Shown here one piece after another: positions 21,536 through 32,348 of a DNA stretch of 64,000 bases (position 1 is its first letter; every line of letters begins with the position of its first letter). The position numbers were made by a program, and so were the translations under genes. This DNA is from Trachythela sp. YZ-2020 (taxonomy: Eukaryota > Cnidaria > Anthozoa > Malacalcyonacea > Clavulariidae). The notes under the pieces are model-generated. The model made no database searches and was not told the DNA's origin. It worked only from the letters and a program-made list of their open reading frames with translations. Location: assembly GCA_016169945.1 (NCBI GenBank), contig JADLSH010000076.1, positions 1,493,001 to 1,557,000 of the forward strand, written 5' to 3'.

Positions 21536-23236
21536 GTTGAGCGGTGTTGAAATTTCAATACCGGTTACGGTATTTTTAAAATACCGTGGTATACCGGTAT
21601 ACCGTTAAAATCTTTTAAGGAAATGTGTGATCTACAGTCAATGCAGTTTATGCGCAATAACCCAAAATCAAGAAAATGTCTGAGAGACAGAAATTATCCA
21701 CTTTAACGATCGTTGTTTCCACTTTCCATATGATCGGCGGTCGTAAAATTTATATATTTTTTTTTCACAGTTCATAACTTCACAGCAGTTCGCGAACATC
21801 GATCAAGAAAGACTGCATTTAAAATTTGAATTTCAGTCACCGTTGCCAAGTAACAAAACTAGTCACATGCGAGTGTCACACTGTCACTACCAAAGGGACC
21901 AATCAATGCATATATAGAGTTAGCCAAAATTTCACTCGTGTTTTCAATAACTGTATGGAAACACAGAAAATGAATAAATGATTTGATTTCTTAAAGTTAA
22001 TTAACTTCATTACAGTATACTAGTATAGTAATGAAAGTAAGAGTAATATACAGTCATTACAGTGCAATTTTAACAACAACATAATAAGAACATGTAGAGT
22101 TTATACTACATGCCGCTTGCATAGTAGCAGTCATCAGTCAAGCAGAGCTTTAAAGAGTGAAGTCTAGGTAATATTATGTCATAATCTCTGAATCTCACTA
22201 CAAAAATATAAACTAAAGGTTCTTTGCCAGAAACACAAGCATGTTCAAATTTTCAGGTTTGAGCAAAGTACGTTTCTTAGAACAAATGTTTCCCGAGGCA
22301 CTGAATAGTCTCTCTGAAGCAGAGCTGGATGCACAAATACACAAGTACTTCATAGCCAGCTTGCCTAAAACTGGATATAAAGGAAAGTTAACCTTCCACC
22401 AGTCGAGTGGATTCGATTCTGGGTCTGGCTTGACAATCTTCGAGTACTGCTCAATTTCATTCTTTATCAAGGCTTCTGGAGACTTTTCGACAGGGTTTGC
22501 TGCTTTGAGGCTATTAGCCAGCTGCTGAGTTTATTTTTCTTGCAAGGAGGTTCACTGTTGTTTTGCTGCTGCTCAACACTCTCAACAGTGGCACTGACTG
22601 GTGCAATATAACTAGAAGGCGTCGTACTTAAGGTGCTCTCTAGTTGAACTCCTTCTCTGGCTAATCTGTCCTTGACTATTGCCACTTCAACATTGGTGGA
22701 AATGTAGTCGGTGATAAACCGGGGGTCCAGAAAACACGACACATTCAGTAGCTCGCTGATGTCAAGGGATGAATACTTCTTTTCAAGGTAAGTGAGAATA
22801 TGTGCCTTGATGTCTTTCGTGAGTTGCGTGTCATTCTCTTTCTCGACCAATACATCCTGTTGCAGAATGTGCAATACTGGTAGAAGAGCGGACATGGTTA
22901 CAAAGTTCTCAGCTGAAAGCATGTCAGTAAAATCAGCGAGTGGTCCGAGTGCGGTCTGGATAGATTCAAGAACATCAATGTCCTGCCATGTTGGTACCAG
23001 GTGTGAAGTCTTTCGATCACCACCTAAGGCTTTGCGGATCGCCTTCTCTTGCTCCAACACTCTTGATACAATTTTTTGCAGTGAACCCCACCATGTGGCA
23101 CAATCTGTAACCAGAGAATTGCTGAGGTAACCCCCACAACAGACAATAACCAAAAAATAATTTGACAAAAATACCAAAGAGTAAAATGGAGTAATTTTTT
23201 ATACTCAAAAGGCTTATTTTTTACTCTTTAGCCATA

Positions 23237-23769
23237 CTAGGCTCAGATTTCCAGCAGTTGTGGTTTTGTGCGCCAGCGATACTCTCCTCACTGACGGCTG
23301 GGCGCGTGGACTTTGGTATTGTTCGTATAGACCAGTCAGCGAATTGCCCCTCGAAATTTCAGGGGTATAAATTCAGTTTGTTCTAATGCAAATACAAAGA
23401 TATTCAACGCCAGGCTCTAAAAGAGTTTTTCCATGGAAAAGATGTTTTCGTGATTCTTCCAACAAGCTTTGGAACATCACTTATTTTTCGAACAGTGCCA
23501 CTCGTGTTTTATTTATATATAGAAGAATCTAACAAGTCGATCGTGCTTGTGATTTCACCGCTGGTTTCTCTGATGAAAGATCAAGTTAACTTTTTTAGGT
23601 GCACGTGTCAGATTGTTTGTTTATTTACAACTACAAATTTCATTTTCGTTTTCGTTTTATATGATTACAATTGTCATGGACACGCTTCAAAGTCCACACG
23701 CCCAGCCGTCAGTGGGGGAGTATTGTGGGCACACGAAAACCCCGACGGTTGGAAATCTGAGCCTATAGG
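23237..23769. mobile_element. TIR element carrying a RecQ-helicase fragment (about 533 bp)
   Basis: Inverted termini of about 80 bp (about 23,237-23,312 and 23,690-23,769) share GGCTCAGATTTCCA and CACTGACGGCTGGGCG. It lies inside the ZBED-type hAT transposase; a candidate CATA duplication sits at 23,233 and 23,770, though TA cannot be excluded. Its interior encodes, on the plus strand, the start of a RecQ-family helicase. Confidence 0.7.
23385..23603 (+). pseudogene. RecQ-like helicase N-terminal fragment
   Basis: Reading through a frame break near 23,425 gives HGKDVFVILPTSFGTSLIF, SIVLVISPLVSLMKDQVNFF. This is the Walker A region and motif Ia of RecQ-type DNA helicases, which unwind DNA using ATP. 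The Walker A lysine and glycines are damaged (PTSFGTSL where PTGFGKSL is expected). Only the first part of the helicase core is present, and no rest of the gene follows, so it is a captured or retained fragment of a larger element's gene. Confidence 0.7.
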
Positions 23770-24645
23770 CATACCTGCTTTGCAACATCTATATTCCACG
23801 ACTTAAGTGTCTCCTCCATTGCTTCAGCGATGTTTTTACCAGTGTGGTCTTCCGGAACGTACAGGGTCTGCAGGCATCGGGTTTTCAGCGTCCAATCTTC
23901 TGCAATAAAGTGCACTGTGTAGCTCATGTATGGCTCAGTGGTATAGCTAGACCACATGTCTGTTGTCGCAGCTAGAAACTCGGCGCTTTTGATTTCATTT
24001 GCAACGACCTCTCGAGTCTCCGTGTAAAGTTTGGGGATGGCAGTGTTTGAGAAGTATTTACGGCTTGGTAACTCATACTGGGGTCATACTTCTGAGCTGA
24101 TTTGAGCATGGTATGCAGTGATTTTTGTTTCGAAGAATCTTTTGAGCTTTTGCCATCATTAATACTTCGCTTGCTGGCGTTGACGGTCCTTGTTAACTGT
24201 ATGTGTTCCAACGGGTGGTGGATCTTAACATGTGTAATTAAGTTGGATGTGTTGCCACCTTTCGCTAACACCACCAGCTTCTGTCGACTTCTGTTTTCCT
24301 TCGTTCTTTGTTTCGAACCCAAAGTATGTCCAAACAGCAGACTTTGTTCCTTTTGGTTTTACCAGGTCATCGCTGCTAGTACTAGCTTCAGCCATAATGC
24401 AGCACAAATGCACAATCTACTTAGCTCCCATATTTGGACTTTGGAGTTGTTCGCTAAAATATCACTTAAATGGCTTCCAAATTTTGGCTAATTAACAATG
24501 TTCTAAAATGTTAAAATCTAATTATACGCTATTCCGCGGCCGCGCGCGCAAACATTGTGTTTGTTTTTCGTTTGTTTAAATAAAAAGATAAACTAATGAT
24601 AGTTATGATACCGGTATATTTTACAGTATACCGCCGATAATACCG

Positions 24646-25965
24646 CATTGGTTCCTAAATTGGTTAGCCAATGAGCGAACGTCGAAAAGTCCTGACGCTT
24701 CCGGTTTTTGCAACACACGAGGTAAACAACATCAAAGTACAAGAAAGAAATATGCTATTTATACGATTTTAATGATATTTAGGTAGGATTTTTCGTGTTA
24801 ATGCGATCAATATTATCTATACCCAATTGTTCTTTCCTTAGTTACACTGATTTAGACCCCTTTGCCCGCATTTGCTTGATTATCGCCGCTGCCTATATCT
24901 TGTGAAGTCAATATAGTTTTAATACAGCCAGTACAAAAATATAGTGCACAAAATATTGTACTGTCTGAGCGGAAAAAGTAGGACTGTTTTATTCAATCGA
25001 TACTATCTCATTTCTCGACTTATTGAATCATCAGAGATTATTCTTATAATTTCAACAAGATTTTACCGCACTGTTCAGTTCAATTCTTTAGCCTTTGGTT
25101 TAAACTGGCGGTGGCAGCAAGTTGCAGCTGTTTGTCTCGGACTGACATCAAATTCCTGTGTTCGAAATTAATGAAATAGATAGTTGTCCCTATTTATTAT
25201 AAAAATATATATCATTCCCAATGATAACAGGTCTCGTAAGCCATTCTAGAAGTTAGAACTTTAAAAACTTTCCGTGCTTGAGTTTGTTCACGAACAAATA
25301 CATCACTGTTTTGACAAATTGCAAAGTACAATTTATATTGTTAGTTCCATTCAAAAGCTGAATATGTTTCTAACAGTTAACATTAAAATATAAAAATATA
25401 TATACAATAGTTTCTTAATATAGTCATTTTAGTCAAATGCGTTTGTGTTTATAATTACAAGCTACAGCGATAGACATTGAATAATACAGGCTAGCCTTGA
25501 TATAGCTCAGTGCAAATGAAATATAGTATACAACAATCAAAAACAGACGGGAGTCTACTGTAGTTAGAGACAATCAGGTAAATCGTTAAATACACTTCCA
25601 TTGGTAGACTGATACACAATGTGAGAGTATGGTTCCAAACATTGACTGAACAACAATTCAACAAAGTTGGATGGATACAGTATAAAATATTTTAGCTCGA
25701 GCAATTCAGGCCGGACAAAATCCAAAACATTTTGGCACGATACTTGGTAATTAAGCAAATGCTGGAAAAACAGGGGCTGTATCAGTATAGATAGCTAATA
25801 TTGATTGCATTAACACGAAAAATCTTACCTAAATGTCATTAAAATCGTATAAATAGCATATTTCTTTCTTGTACTTTGATGTTGTTTACCTCGTATGTTG
25901 CAAAAACCGGAAGCATCAGGACTTTTCGACGTTCGCTCATTGGCTGACTAATTTAGGAACCAATG
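24646..25965. mobile_element. TIR element with about 175-bp arms (1.3 kb)
   Basis: 24,646-24,823 (starting CATTGGTTCCTAAATTGGTT) is the near-perfect complement of 25,788-25,965. Shared landmarks are GCCAATGAGCGAACGTCGAA, GGTTTTTGCAACA and TTTTTCGTGTTAATG. No clear duplication was found, and no gene in the interior. It directly abuts the right side of the ZBED-hAT, so it may be that element's remnant or a separate insertion. Confidence 0.65.
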
Positions 25966-26248
25966 CCAATAGCCAATCAGAGCAAAGAAGTCTGTCTCAC
26001 ATCAGCAGAATTGTCGGTAATCGTTTGAAGTTAAACTACCACGATTTCGCGGGAAAGAGGCTTAGAAATCCCATATTTTTTCACTCAAAATATAAGATTT
26101 CGACTTGGTAACACCTCAAACCTTGTTCCTTACATCTATCTGAGTATGAATATGATTGTTACTAGCTTCTAACATAAAATTGCCATCGAGTTGCAAGATA
26201 TGATGACTTGGCCGGCCGTCTACAGTAGATCCTTTTGTTTTGCAAGCA

Positions 26249-26575
26249 GAATTTAGCAACTTTGTAAGTCATGCTTTAACACATGAACGTCAGACAAATG
26301 AGAAGCTGGATACCGTCTCTAAAGTGGGCAAACTCTCTGAAGGTTTCAAGTCAGCTTTCCCGCTTATCAACAAAGCGTACAGACTTCTAATGACGGCGCC
26401 CGTAACAGTGGCTAAGGATGAGCGAACATTCAGCAGGCTCAAGATAATCAAAACATACCTAAGAACGTCAATGAAGGAACAACGATTGGAATCGCTGATG
26501 TTGATCTCTTGCGAGAAAGATATTACCAATAACATTTACATTGACGCCCATTGCAGCCAAATGGGTGGAACTTAA
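26249..26575 (+). pseudogene. hAT (ZMYM1-type) transposase C-terminal dimerisation fragment
   Basis: EFSNFVSHALTHERQTNEKL is followed by LINKAYRLLMTAPVTVAKDE, RTFSRLKIIKTYLRTSMKEQ and RLESLMLISCEKDI. The pattern of a small-residue loop, ERxFSxLKxIKTYLR and RL..L..LS.EKD is the hATC dimerisation domain of DUF4371-type hAT transposases. It is the C-terminus that fits the fragment at 21,231-21,535 on the same strand, within the 20,994-27,059 element. Confidence 0.8.
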
Positions 26576-27059
26576 AAATCGAATAATCACATTTAGATGA
26601 GCAAACTTAATCAAACTTATAGTACGATTCAGATAAATTTTACTTCAATTACTTGAGATCTGTTCAATAGTACAAGCTATCATAGCCGAAAATTACACTA
26701 ACCACTAATAAAACATCCATTGACATTGCTATTTTTTTACAATATATTCCAAATCATTGCTGTGTAATGAGTAGAAGTTTAGTGGTCTTCCTACTATGGG
26801 TTCGGACCGGGCAGTCCCGGGTCAGGTGCTTTCAACCCCAATCATCCAAATGGGAGATTCCAGGTTCATGCTGCAAAACAAATTTGAACGTGTTAAAATG
26901 CGTTTCCTGGCAATCAGAATTCTCTAAAATCGTCCCCCAAAGTCAAGGAAATGGCATTTCACAGACTGTAGATTCAAAAATTATCTGGACGGAGCATGTC
27001 CCCAGACCTCATTTTGTCGACAAATTTTATACTCACACCCCCTCTTCGCTATAGCCCTG
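26576..27059. other. 3' region of the hAT element
   Basis: No gene. The last 200 bp contain a GGAAATGGCATTTC and CATGTCCCCAGACC stretch of a type I recognise as a common non-autonomous repeat terminus, ending CGCTATAGCCCTG. Confidence 0.5.
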
Positions 27060-27067
27060 ACTATTAC

Positions 27068-27830
27068 CATCGTTTTCTACCCAATATTGCTACCACCTTG
27101 GAATCACCTTGGAACCACTACACAAGCTACTAAAGACAAGGGACTCTCTGGCAGTGGAAGCAAGAACAACAGCAGGTGTTCGAAAGTGCAAAGCAACTGT
27201 TACAATCACTGGATCTACTTATCCACTTCGATCTGTCCACACCATTAATTCTAGAGACAGATGCCTCTGACTATGGCATGGGAGCAGTTTTGTCCCACCA
27301 GTTATCAGGTGGAAGTGAAAAGCCAATTGGTTATGCATCGAGATCTTTAAATTCAGCTGAAAGAAACTATTCGACAGTGGAGAAGGAAACTTTTGGCCAT
27401 ACTCTGTGGCATAAAGAAATTCCACCAATTTTTATATGTACATACATTTACCAACAACACGGACCATAAGCCTTTAGAGAGCCTTTTGAGCTCTAAGAAG
27501 AAGTCCCACCCCTTGATGTACCACAGGTTCAGTGATGGGCCCTCACCTTGGCTGCATATGAGTATACCATACGATACAAAGCTGGAAAGCAGAATGATAA
27601 TGCGGATGCATTGAGCAGATTACCCCTTGCCAAAATGCCCCCAACAGTCCCTCAAAATGGGAGAGACAGTTTTATTGATGAACCACTTGCAAGAAACCCC
27701 AGTAACTAGTACTCAAATAAAAGACTGGGCCAACAGTGATCCAATAATGTCTCAAGTGGTACGTTTACATGAGAAGGCTGGCCACTGTCGTATGGTGGCC
27801 TGGGTTGGATGAGACGATTGAGGAAGAAGT
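27068..27830 (+). pseudogene. Gypsy RT thumb and RNase H
   Basis: After the hAT insertion the gypsy pol continues with YYHRFLPNIATTLE, FESAKQLLQSLDLLIHFD, PLILETDASDYGMGAVL (RNase H first aspartate), YASRSLNSAERNYSTVEKE, KFHQFLYVHTFTNNTDHKPL (TDHKPL motif) and YEYTIRYKAG with ADALSRLPLAK. Multiple frame changes break the sequence. RNase H would remove RNA from the RNA-DNA hybrid during element replication. Confidence 0.85.
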
Positions 27831-28500
27831 GAAATGTTGTAGCAATTGTCCACTACACCAGTCAGCCCCTGCCTCTGCACCCCTCCATCTGCACCCCTCC
27901 AGCCATGGGAACGGCCTGGTCAACCATGGAATAGACTGCATATTGATTATGCTCGTCCATTCGAAGGTGAAATGTTTCTGATAGTTATAGATGCCTATTC
28001 TAAATGGATCGAGGTCCATCTAATGAAATCAACAACATCCGGGGCTACTATTGAGAAACTAAGCGAAATATTTGCAACATATGGGTTGCCAACCATGGTG
28101 ATTAGCAATAATGGTCCCAATTTTACAAGTAATGAATTCCAATACTTTATGAATTGCAATGGAATTGAGCATATTACGGTGTCACCCTACCACCCTGCCT
28201 CAAACGGCGAAGCTGAACGAGCCGTACAAGTTCTCAAGGAGGGGATGAAGAAAATGGAAGATGGGACCATCAGAACAACACTATCACGATTCCTATTGAA
28301 TTACAGGATAACGCTGCACATAACAACAGGAGTTGCGCCGGCAGAGATCCTGTTTTTGTGAGGGATTTTCGGAAGCCTAAGGTGTGGCTGAAGGAGTTGT
28401 AATTAAAAGGACCGGTGTCAGCCAAAATACAACTGGACTATGGACAACCCATGCGACGACATTATGACCATATTCGAAAGTGCTCCCTAACATCTGAGTC
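27831..28500 (+). pseudogene. Gypsy integrase with second catalytic Asp replaced
   Basis: A degenerate zinc-binding end is followed, from about 27,900, by an uninterrupted catalytic core: RPGQPWNRLHIDYARPFEGE (first aspartate), FLIVIDAYSKWIEVHLM, GLPTMVISNNGPNFTSNEF, EHITVSPYHPASNGEAERAV (glutamate). The second catalytic position reads SNNG where SDNG is expected, so the triad is broken at 28,107-28,109. The C-terminal part continues past the stop at 28,361 as DPVFVRDFRKPKVWLK and LDYGQPMRRHYDHIRKC. The integrase would insert the cDNA into the genome. Confidence 0.85.
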
Positions 28501-28768
28501 TTGAGACAATGATCCGGAACTTCAGGATCACTGGATACCACCTCTTGGAGATATCCCCCCTTGAACATCCCAATGTGGTTCCACCAGAGCAACCAAACCC
28601 TATTCCACCAGTTGAAGATGGTCCTCTTCAAAGACAACAACCACCCAGGGAATGCTGTGTTCCCCAACACTTACAGGACTATGAACTAGGGAACTAGTCC
28701 CTCATGTACAGTTATATCCTTTTAGTTACATTTAATGACGGACATGTTTTGAACTTAATGGGGAGGAA

Positions 28769-29150
28769 TGTAGTAATTGTTCGTCCCCCCCCTGGACAGC
28801 CTGGGAACAGGTTTCAGTCAGTTTGCAAAATGGTAGTTCGGTTTCTGATGTAACATTAAAATACAAAATCTTTGTTTTAACCAATCACGAGCTTGATATA
28901 TCCCCAATCCTCTCTCAGCCTCTATTTGTGCATGCATTTAACTAAGAAAACCGTCCATGATGTAGGGTCCATGACATCGCCAGCAGACGACTTTCAATTC
29001 CACTATGTTGTCACATACCCGGGTGTGAATATCCTCGGGGCTCAAAGGAGATAAAATATGTTGAAGCTTATCATCCCCTCTATCAGCCCTTGGTGAAGCA
29101 CTGAACAAAATGTTATTTCTTCAAGAAATTGTCTGGTATGTAGTCCTCAT
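28769..29150 (+). repeat. Putative 3' LTR start of the gypsy element
   Basis: A polypurine tract (AATGGGGAGGAA) ends at 28,768 and is followed by TGTAGTAATTG, as expected at the start of a 3' LTR. The end of the LTR is uncertain and no 5' partner was matched, so the right limit is arbitrary. Confidence 0.5.
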
Positions 29151-30149
29151 TTAATTGGAAACTAAGATCTGAAGGTTCATCAGGTCGCTTGTTTTGGTGG
29201 TAACGGTTGGCAGCTCTTGAAAGATATGTCATGTTCTTTTGCCCTGGAAGTGGCAATACCTTCTTCCAGCATTACTTGTTAAATTAATGTAAAGGAAGGT
29301 TGATGGAAGATTGCCTGCAGTTTACAGATAAAGTTTTCCCTATGTATGAAAACTGAATATTAAAAAGTAATAAGAAATGATTTAATGTGTCAAATTCCTT
29401 TCTTCAATCTCCCCAATGATATTTTGTAAGAATATAGGAATGTTTAAAATAAATACGAAATAATTCAGCAACAATGATTATTCTGCTGAGGGGTAGGTAA
29501 ATCACTTGTACACTTGGAAAGTCTGAAGAGACCATGAAAAATCATGAAGAATGCATGCCTACAAGTATTTGTAAGATTTTGTATTATATATATATTAGGA
29601 AAAGGGAGATATTATCGCCAGGGATGGACTGAGCGGTTGAGTTGTTATTTCAAGTTCTACTAAACCACTACGGTGTTTCTACTGTAGAACTAACAATGCA
29701 GGAGAAAATGTTTGGTATTTTTTTTATAATATAAAGTATATTTACATATTTCAATTTGTTGGGCAGATTTCAGATGCATGTTAAGTAATATTTAAATTCA
29801 TAGCAAATGTTTTCTTACAACTTCACCAACTGAAAATATTTATCATTACCATGTAAAACCTAAAATTGGGTAGACAAATTGCAGCACATAAACAAACCTT
29901 AAATCAACAACAACTTTAACCCATTAATGTGCAACACATACACAAGTTTGACTAATCTTCACGGGGGTCTGACTCTCTTGCACAATATTCAAGCTTTCTC
30001 TGATTGACTGGTTAGAGAAATATTCTTCTCTCTCTTTGGTTCAAATTGTTTGACTTATCTTGATTCATTCGTTGCATGAGGTAATCATCAGATCGGGCAA
30101 CTTGATCAGGCAGTAATCTTCTGTATTTAACAGGAAAGAAAATTGGATT
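29151..30149. other. Non-coding AT-rich region
   Basis: No gene, RNA or clear repeat recognised. Confidence 0.5.
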
Positions 30150-30575
30150 CAATTTCTATGGAGTGGTATTGGATTCCAAAATGCAAGGCTACTTGTTTGA
30201 CAAGATGTTGCAACATCACAACACACCTTTGTGTCACATGAATAGAGCCGTTTGGCTGCTTACATTGGCTTTACGTCTTACATGACATTCTGCCAGCACA
30301 ATGTTACATTCCAGCCACATGGTTGAACACTGTGTCGTAATGATGTTCTGTTCCATCTGCACTCGAAATATTATGTCAGATATATATATGAGCTCAGTGT
30401 AGAGATATTTTATTTACTTGAAATTATTTCAGTTTATCTCTCTGAGTTATCTTATGGTTTAGCCCGTTTATACAATGTTTACAACATATAAGTTAAAATA
30501 GTTTAAGGAAACCCTATTAAGCTTCTATTTTAAGCCGCCTACCTTTAGTATTAAAATAACTAAAACAGAATCAAA
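30150..30575. repeat. Left arm of a long inverted repeat (30.1-34.1 kb)
   Basis: Imperfect complement of 33,645-34,095. Shared stretches include AATGCAAGGCTACTTGTTTG, GAGCTCAGTGTAGAGATATT and TACTTGAAATTATTTCAG. The left arm has an extra segment of about 75 bp (30,437-30,505). The arms bracket 3.1 kb that hold the cnidarian-type repeated gene. Confidence 0.8.
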
Positions 30576-30864
30576 TGTCAATGAAATTATGAATTATATT
30601 GATAAACTAAGTAAGTATTCAGTACAAAATAGTAAAATACAAAGTCAAAGGCCAAAGGACATTGGTAGAACATAACCGACTGCAAAAGGGTTTGGGAGCT
30701 ATGGAGCAATTACTTCAACATTATACAACGAATGTCCGTTAAATTTGCTCTCCAACATCTTCACAGTCGGCCATGTTCTATCAATGTGCTTCGGCTTTTG
30801 ACTTTGTATTTTACTATTTTTACTGAATACTTCCTTAGTTAATAATTTCATTGACATTATAGGC
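30576..30864. repeat. Hairpin repeat, about 110-bp arms
   Basis: 30,576-30,690 pairs with 30,750-30,864 (shared TACAAAGTCAAA, AATGTCAATGAAATTAT, GGTAGAACATAACCGACTG against its complement), with a loop of about 60 bp. A minus-strand frame (30,699-31,061, MAVRIFRSSKIANFGGISEL) runs through one arm; I recognise no domain in it. Confidence 0.7.
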
Positions 30865-31423
30865 CGTAGGATGAGCATCCAAAAGATGCTTAGAAAACGG
30901 ATTCCATTGCACCCCTCGTGGTAATACATCATTTTCACATGAATCAATAGATAAAAACTTACTTTATCAGAATCCGTTGCTCCCCAAGCGAAACAGGTGC
31001 ACAATTCAGAAATCCCTCCAAAGTTTGCTATTTTCGAGCTTCTAAATATTCGAACCGCCATTGTTTTGGTAGCAAATATGCATGCGCATATCAGCCAAAC
31101 ACAGACTGCGCATGCGCACAAACACACACATGCTTCAAAGTGGATACACGCTTAGTTATGCAAAACAATCATGGCTGAAGATATTTGTAAAACTGGAATA
31201 TCCTCATGTTTTATGCATTTTGATGGCATTACGGAGCAACTTTGCAAAGTTACATGCCAAAGGCTTAAGAAATGTCTTGAGTGTAGGTCTAAATGGGACA
31301 AACTTAAATGTCAACAAGTTGAAATAGCTAAGAAATCGTACGAGAACATTGATGAGGGATCTGTCAATTGACTCAATTCATAGATGGAGAAGAACCCTGA
31401 CAGCATTATCTTAGAATGGTACC

Positions 31424-31685
31424 CACAGGCAGCCCAATCTTGGGTAGAGTTGTATTTATAGTATTCTTATATAAAGATTGTATTATGGTAAAAATGTGTG
31501 ATGAAAATATATATTTTAAATAAAATTTACTTGCCTAACTTGTTGTATGTGTTCTCCTTTTATCCCTACTTTGTTGAGCTACGAACAGTGGCGGTCGACG
31601 CCGAATACTTAATAGGAGTTAAAGGCTAATTATTCGCAGCCCCGGATCCGTCATTTTAACTCTACCCAAGATTGGGCCGCCTGTG
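31424..31685. mobile_element. MITE with CACAGGCAGCCCA termini (262 bp, 7-bp duplication TGGTACC)
   Basis: Inverted termini of 28 bp (CACAGGCAGCCCAATCTTGG and its complement with one change) are bounded by TGGTACC at 31,417-31,423 and 31,686-31,692. The insertion splits the WYHHE coding motif of the surrounding gene. Same terminus type and same 7-bp duplication length as the 61-bp element at 14,366. Confidence 0.8.
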
Positions 31686-32348
31686 TGGTACCATCATGAA
31701 ATGCTGGAAGAGATTTTGTGATGAAGAGAAGATCCATAGACAACAGAGAAAAGAAGGAACTTCTACCGAAGAACCACATGTGGAAGTGGAGCCAATACAA
31801 CCAAGGCGAAAAATTACACGTCAATCAATCGCAGAAGCTAATAAGACTCTGTCTAAAAGAAACGAGCATGTACTCCCAGAGATATGTATTATTTGTGGAA
31901 GAGACGCCTCTTGGTTCTCACTAGACAAGGTATGGTCATTTTGATAGGTATAATACTAGCGCAATGTGCACAACATTCTCGGGTTTGGTTTTAAAATATC
32001 TTGAATTGTGATAAATTAAGTTTATTTAGGGAAAAGTAGTTTCTAATGCTACAATGTTATTGTACACTTGTTATTAGCAGATATTTAGTTTAATGTTTCA
32101 CACCAGGTAACTAAGAAGAACCCCACTCATGTTGGCAGAAACAATTGATGCTGGTACAGCTGCCGAGAGAAAGAATGATGAACAGATACTCTTGCAAATC
32201 CGGGGGAAAGACTGTGTAGCAATGGAATCGGCTATCACAAAGTTTGCTACTGCAATTAAACAAAATTTCTCACCAGAGAGACGAAGAAGCAATCGGAGAC
32301 TGAAAGATGTACATCAGTGTACGAGAAGTCTTATGATGTCATCTGTAA

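Larger units (their letters stand above)
22213..24395 (-). pseudogene. ZBED-type hAT transposase, interrupted
   Basis: Minus-strand pieces in order: start MAEASTSSDDLVKPKGTKSA with WTYFGFETKNEGKQKS, LVVLAKGGNTSNLITHVKIH (BED-finger region with the histidines kept, but the expected CxxC pair not visible), SLHTMLKSAQKYDP, then TDMWSSYTTEPYMSYTVHFI with LYVPEDHTGKNIAEAM (first catalytic region), a break caused by an inserted TIR element, VTDCATWWGSLQKIVSRVLE, SIQTALGPLADFTDMLSAEN, SCFLDPRF, and a C-terminal hATC dimerisation block WWKVNFPLYPVLGKLAMKYL with SASSERLFSA-like ASSSASERLFSASGNI. Nearly every domain of a ZBED1-like transposase is present, but frameshifts and the insertion inactivate it. 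Both flanks (21,548-21,610 and 24,605-24,650) are rich in CGGTAT repeats that look like its degraded termini. Confidence 0.85.
20994..27059 (+). mobile_element. ZMYM1-type hAT element (6,066 bp, 8-bp duplication ACTATTAC), itself interrupted
   Basis: The element begins CAGTTCCAAATT and ends ...GCTATAGCCCTG, so both termini read CAG, and ACTATTAC is found directly on both sides (20,986-20,993 and 27,060-27,067) inside a gypsy LNYYHRFLP coding motif. Eight-bp duplications and CAG termini are the hAT signature. Plus-strand transposase pieces remain at 21,231-21,535 and 26,249-26,575. The interior is occupied by a ZBED-type hAT transposase, a TIR element and a RecQ-fragment element. Confidence 0.8.
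9014..28768 (+). mobile_element. Ty3/gypsy LTR retrotransposon, split by two large insertions
   Basis: Gag, CCHC knuckles, protease, RT, RNase H and integrase occur in the canonical gypsy order but in three blocks: 9014-10160, 20186-20993 and 27060-28768. The gaps are occupied by the 10-kb IS3EU-like element (6-bp duplication GTTCTG) and a 6-kb hAT element (8-bp duplication ACTATTAC). Removing each insertion with one copy of its duplication rejoins the element, so the order of events is clear. Every block has stops or frameshifts. Confidence 0.9.

Noticed and set aside
23107..23228. Segment between the ZBED-hAT coding break and the RecQ-fragment element as part of the small element
   Set aside because: The TIRs start at about 23,237, so this stretch is outside; it is more likely an intron or degraded part of the hAT gene.
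26790..26880. tRNA-like or SINE head around GGTTCGGACCGGGC
   Set aside because: No B-box consensus with a paired A-box and no cloverleaf could be drawn.
30699..31127. Minus-strand 142-residue frame as a gene divergent from the plus-strand family gene
   Set aside because: It runs through one arm of a hairpin repeat and shows no known domain; kept only as a note under the hairpin.
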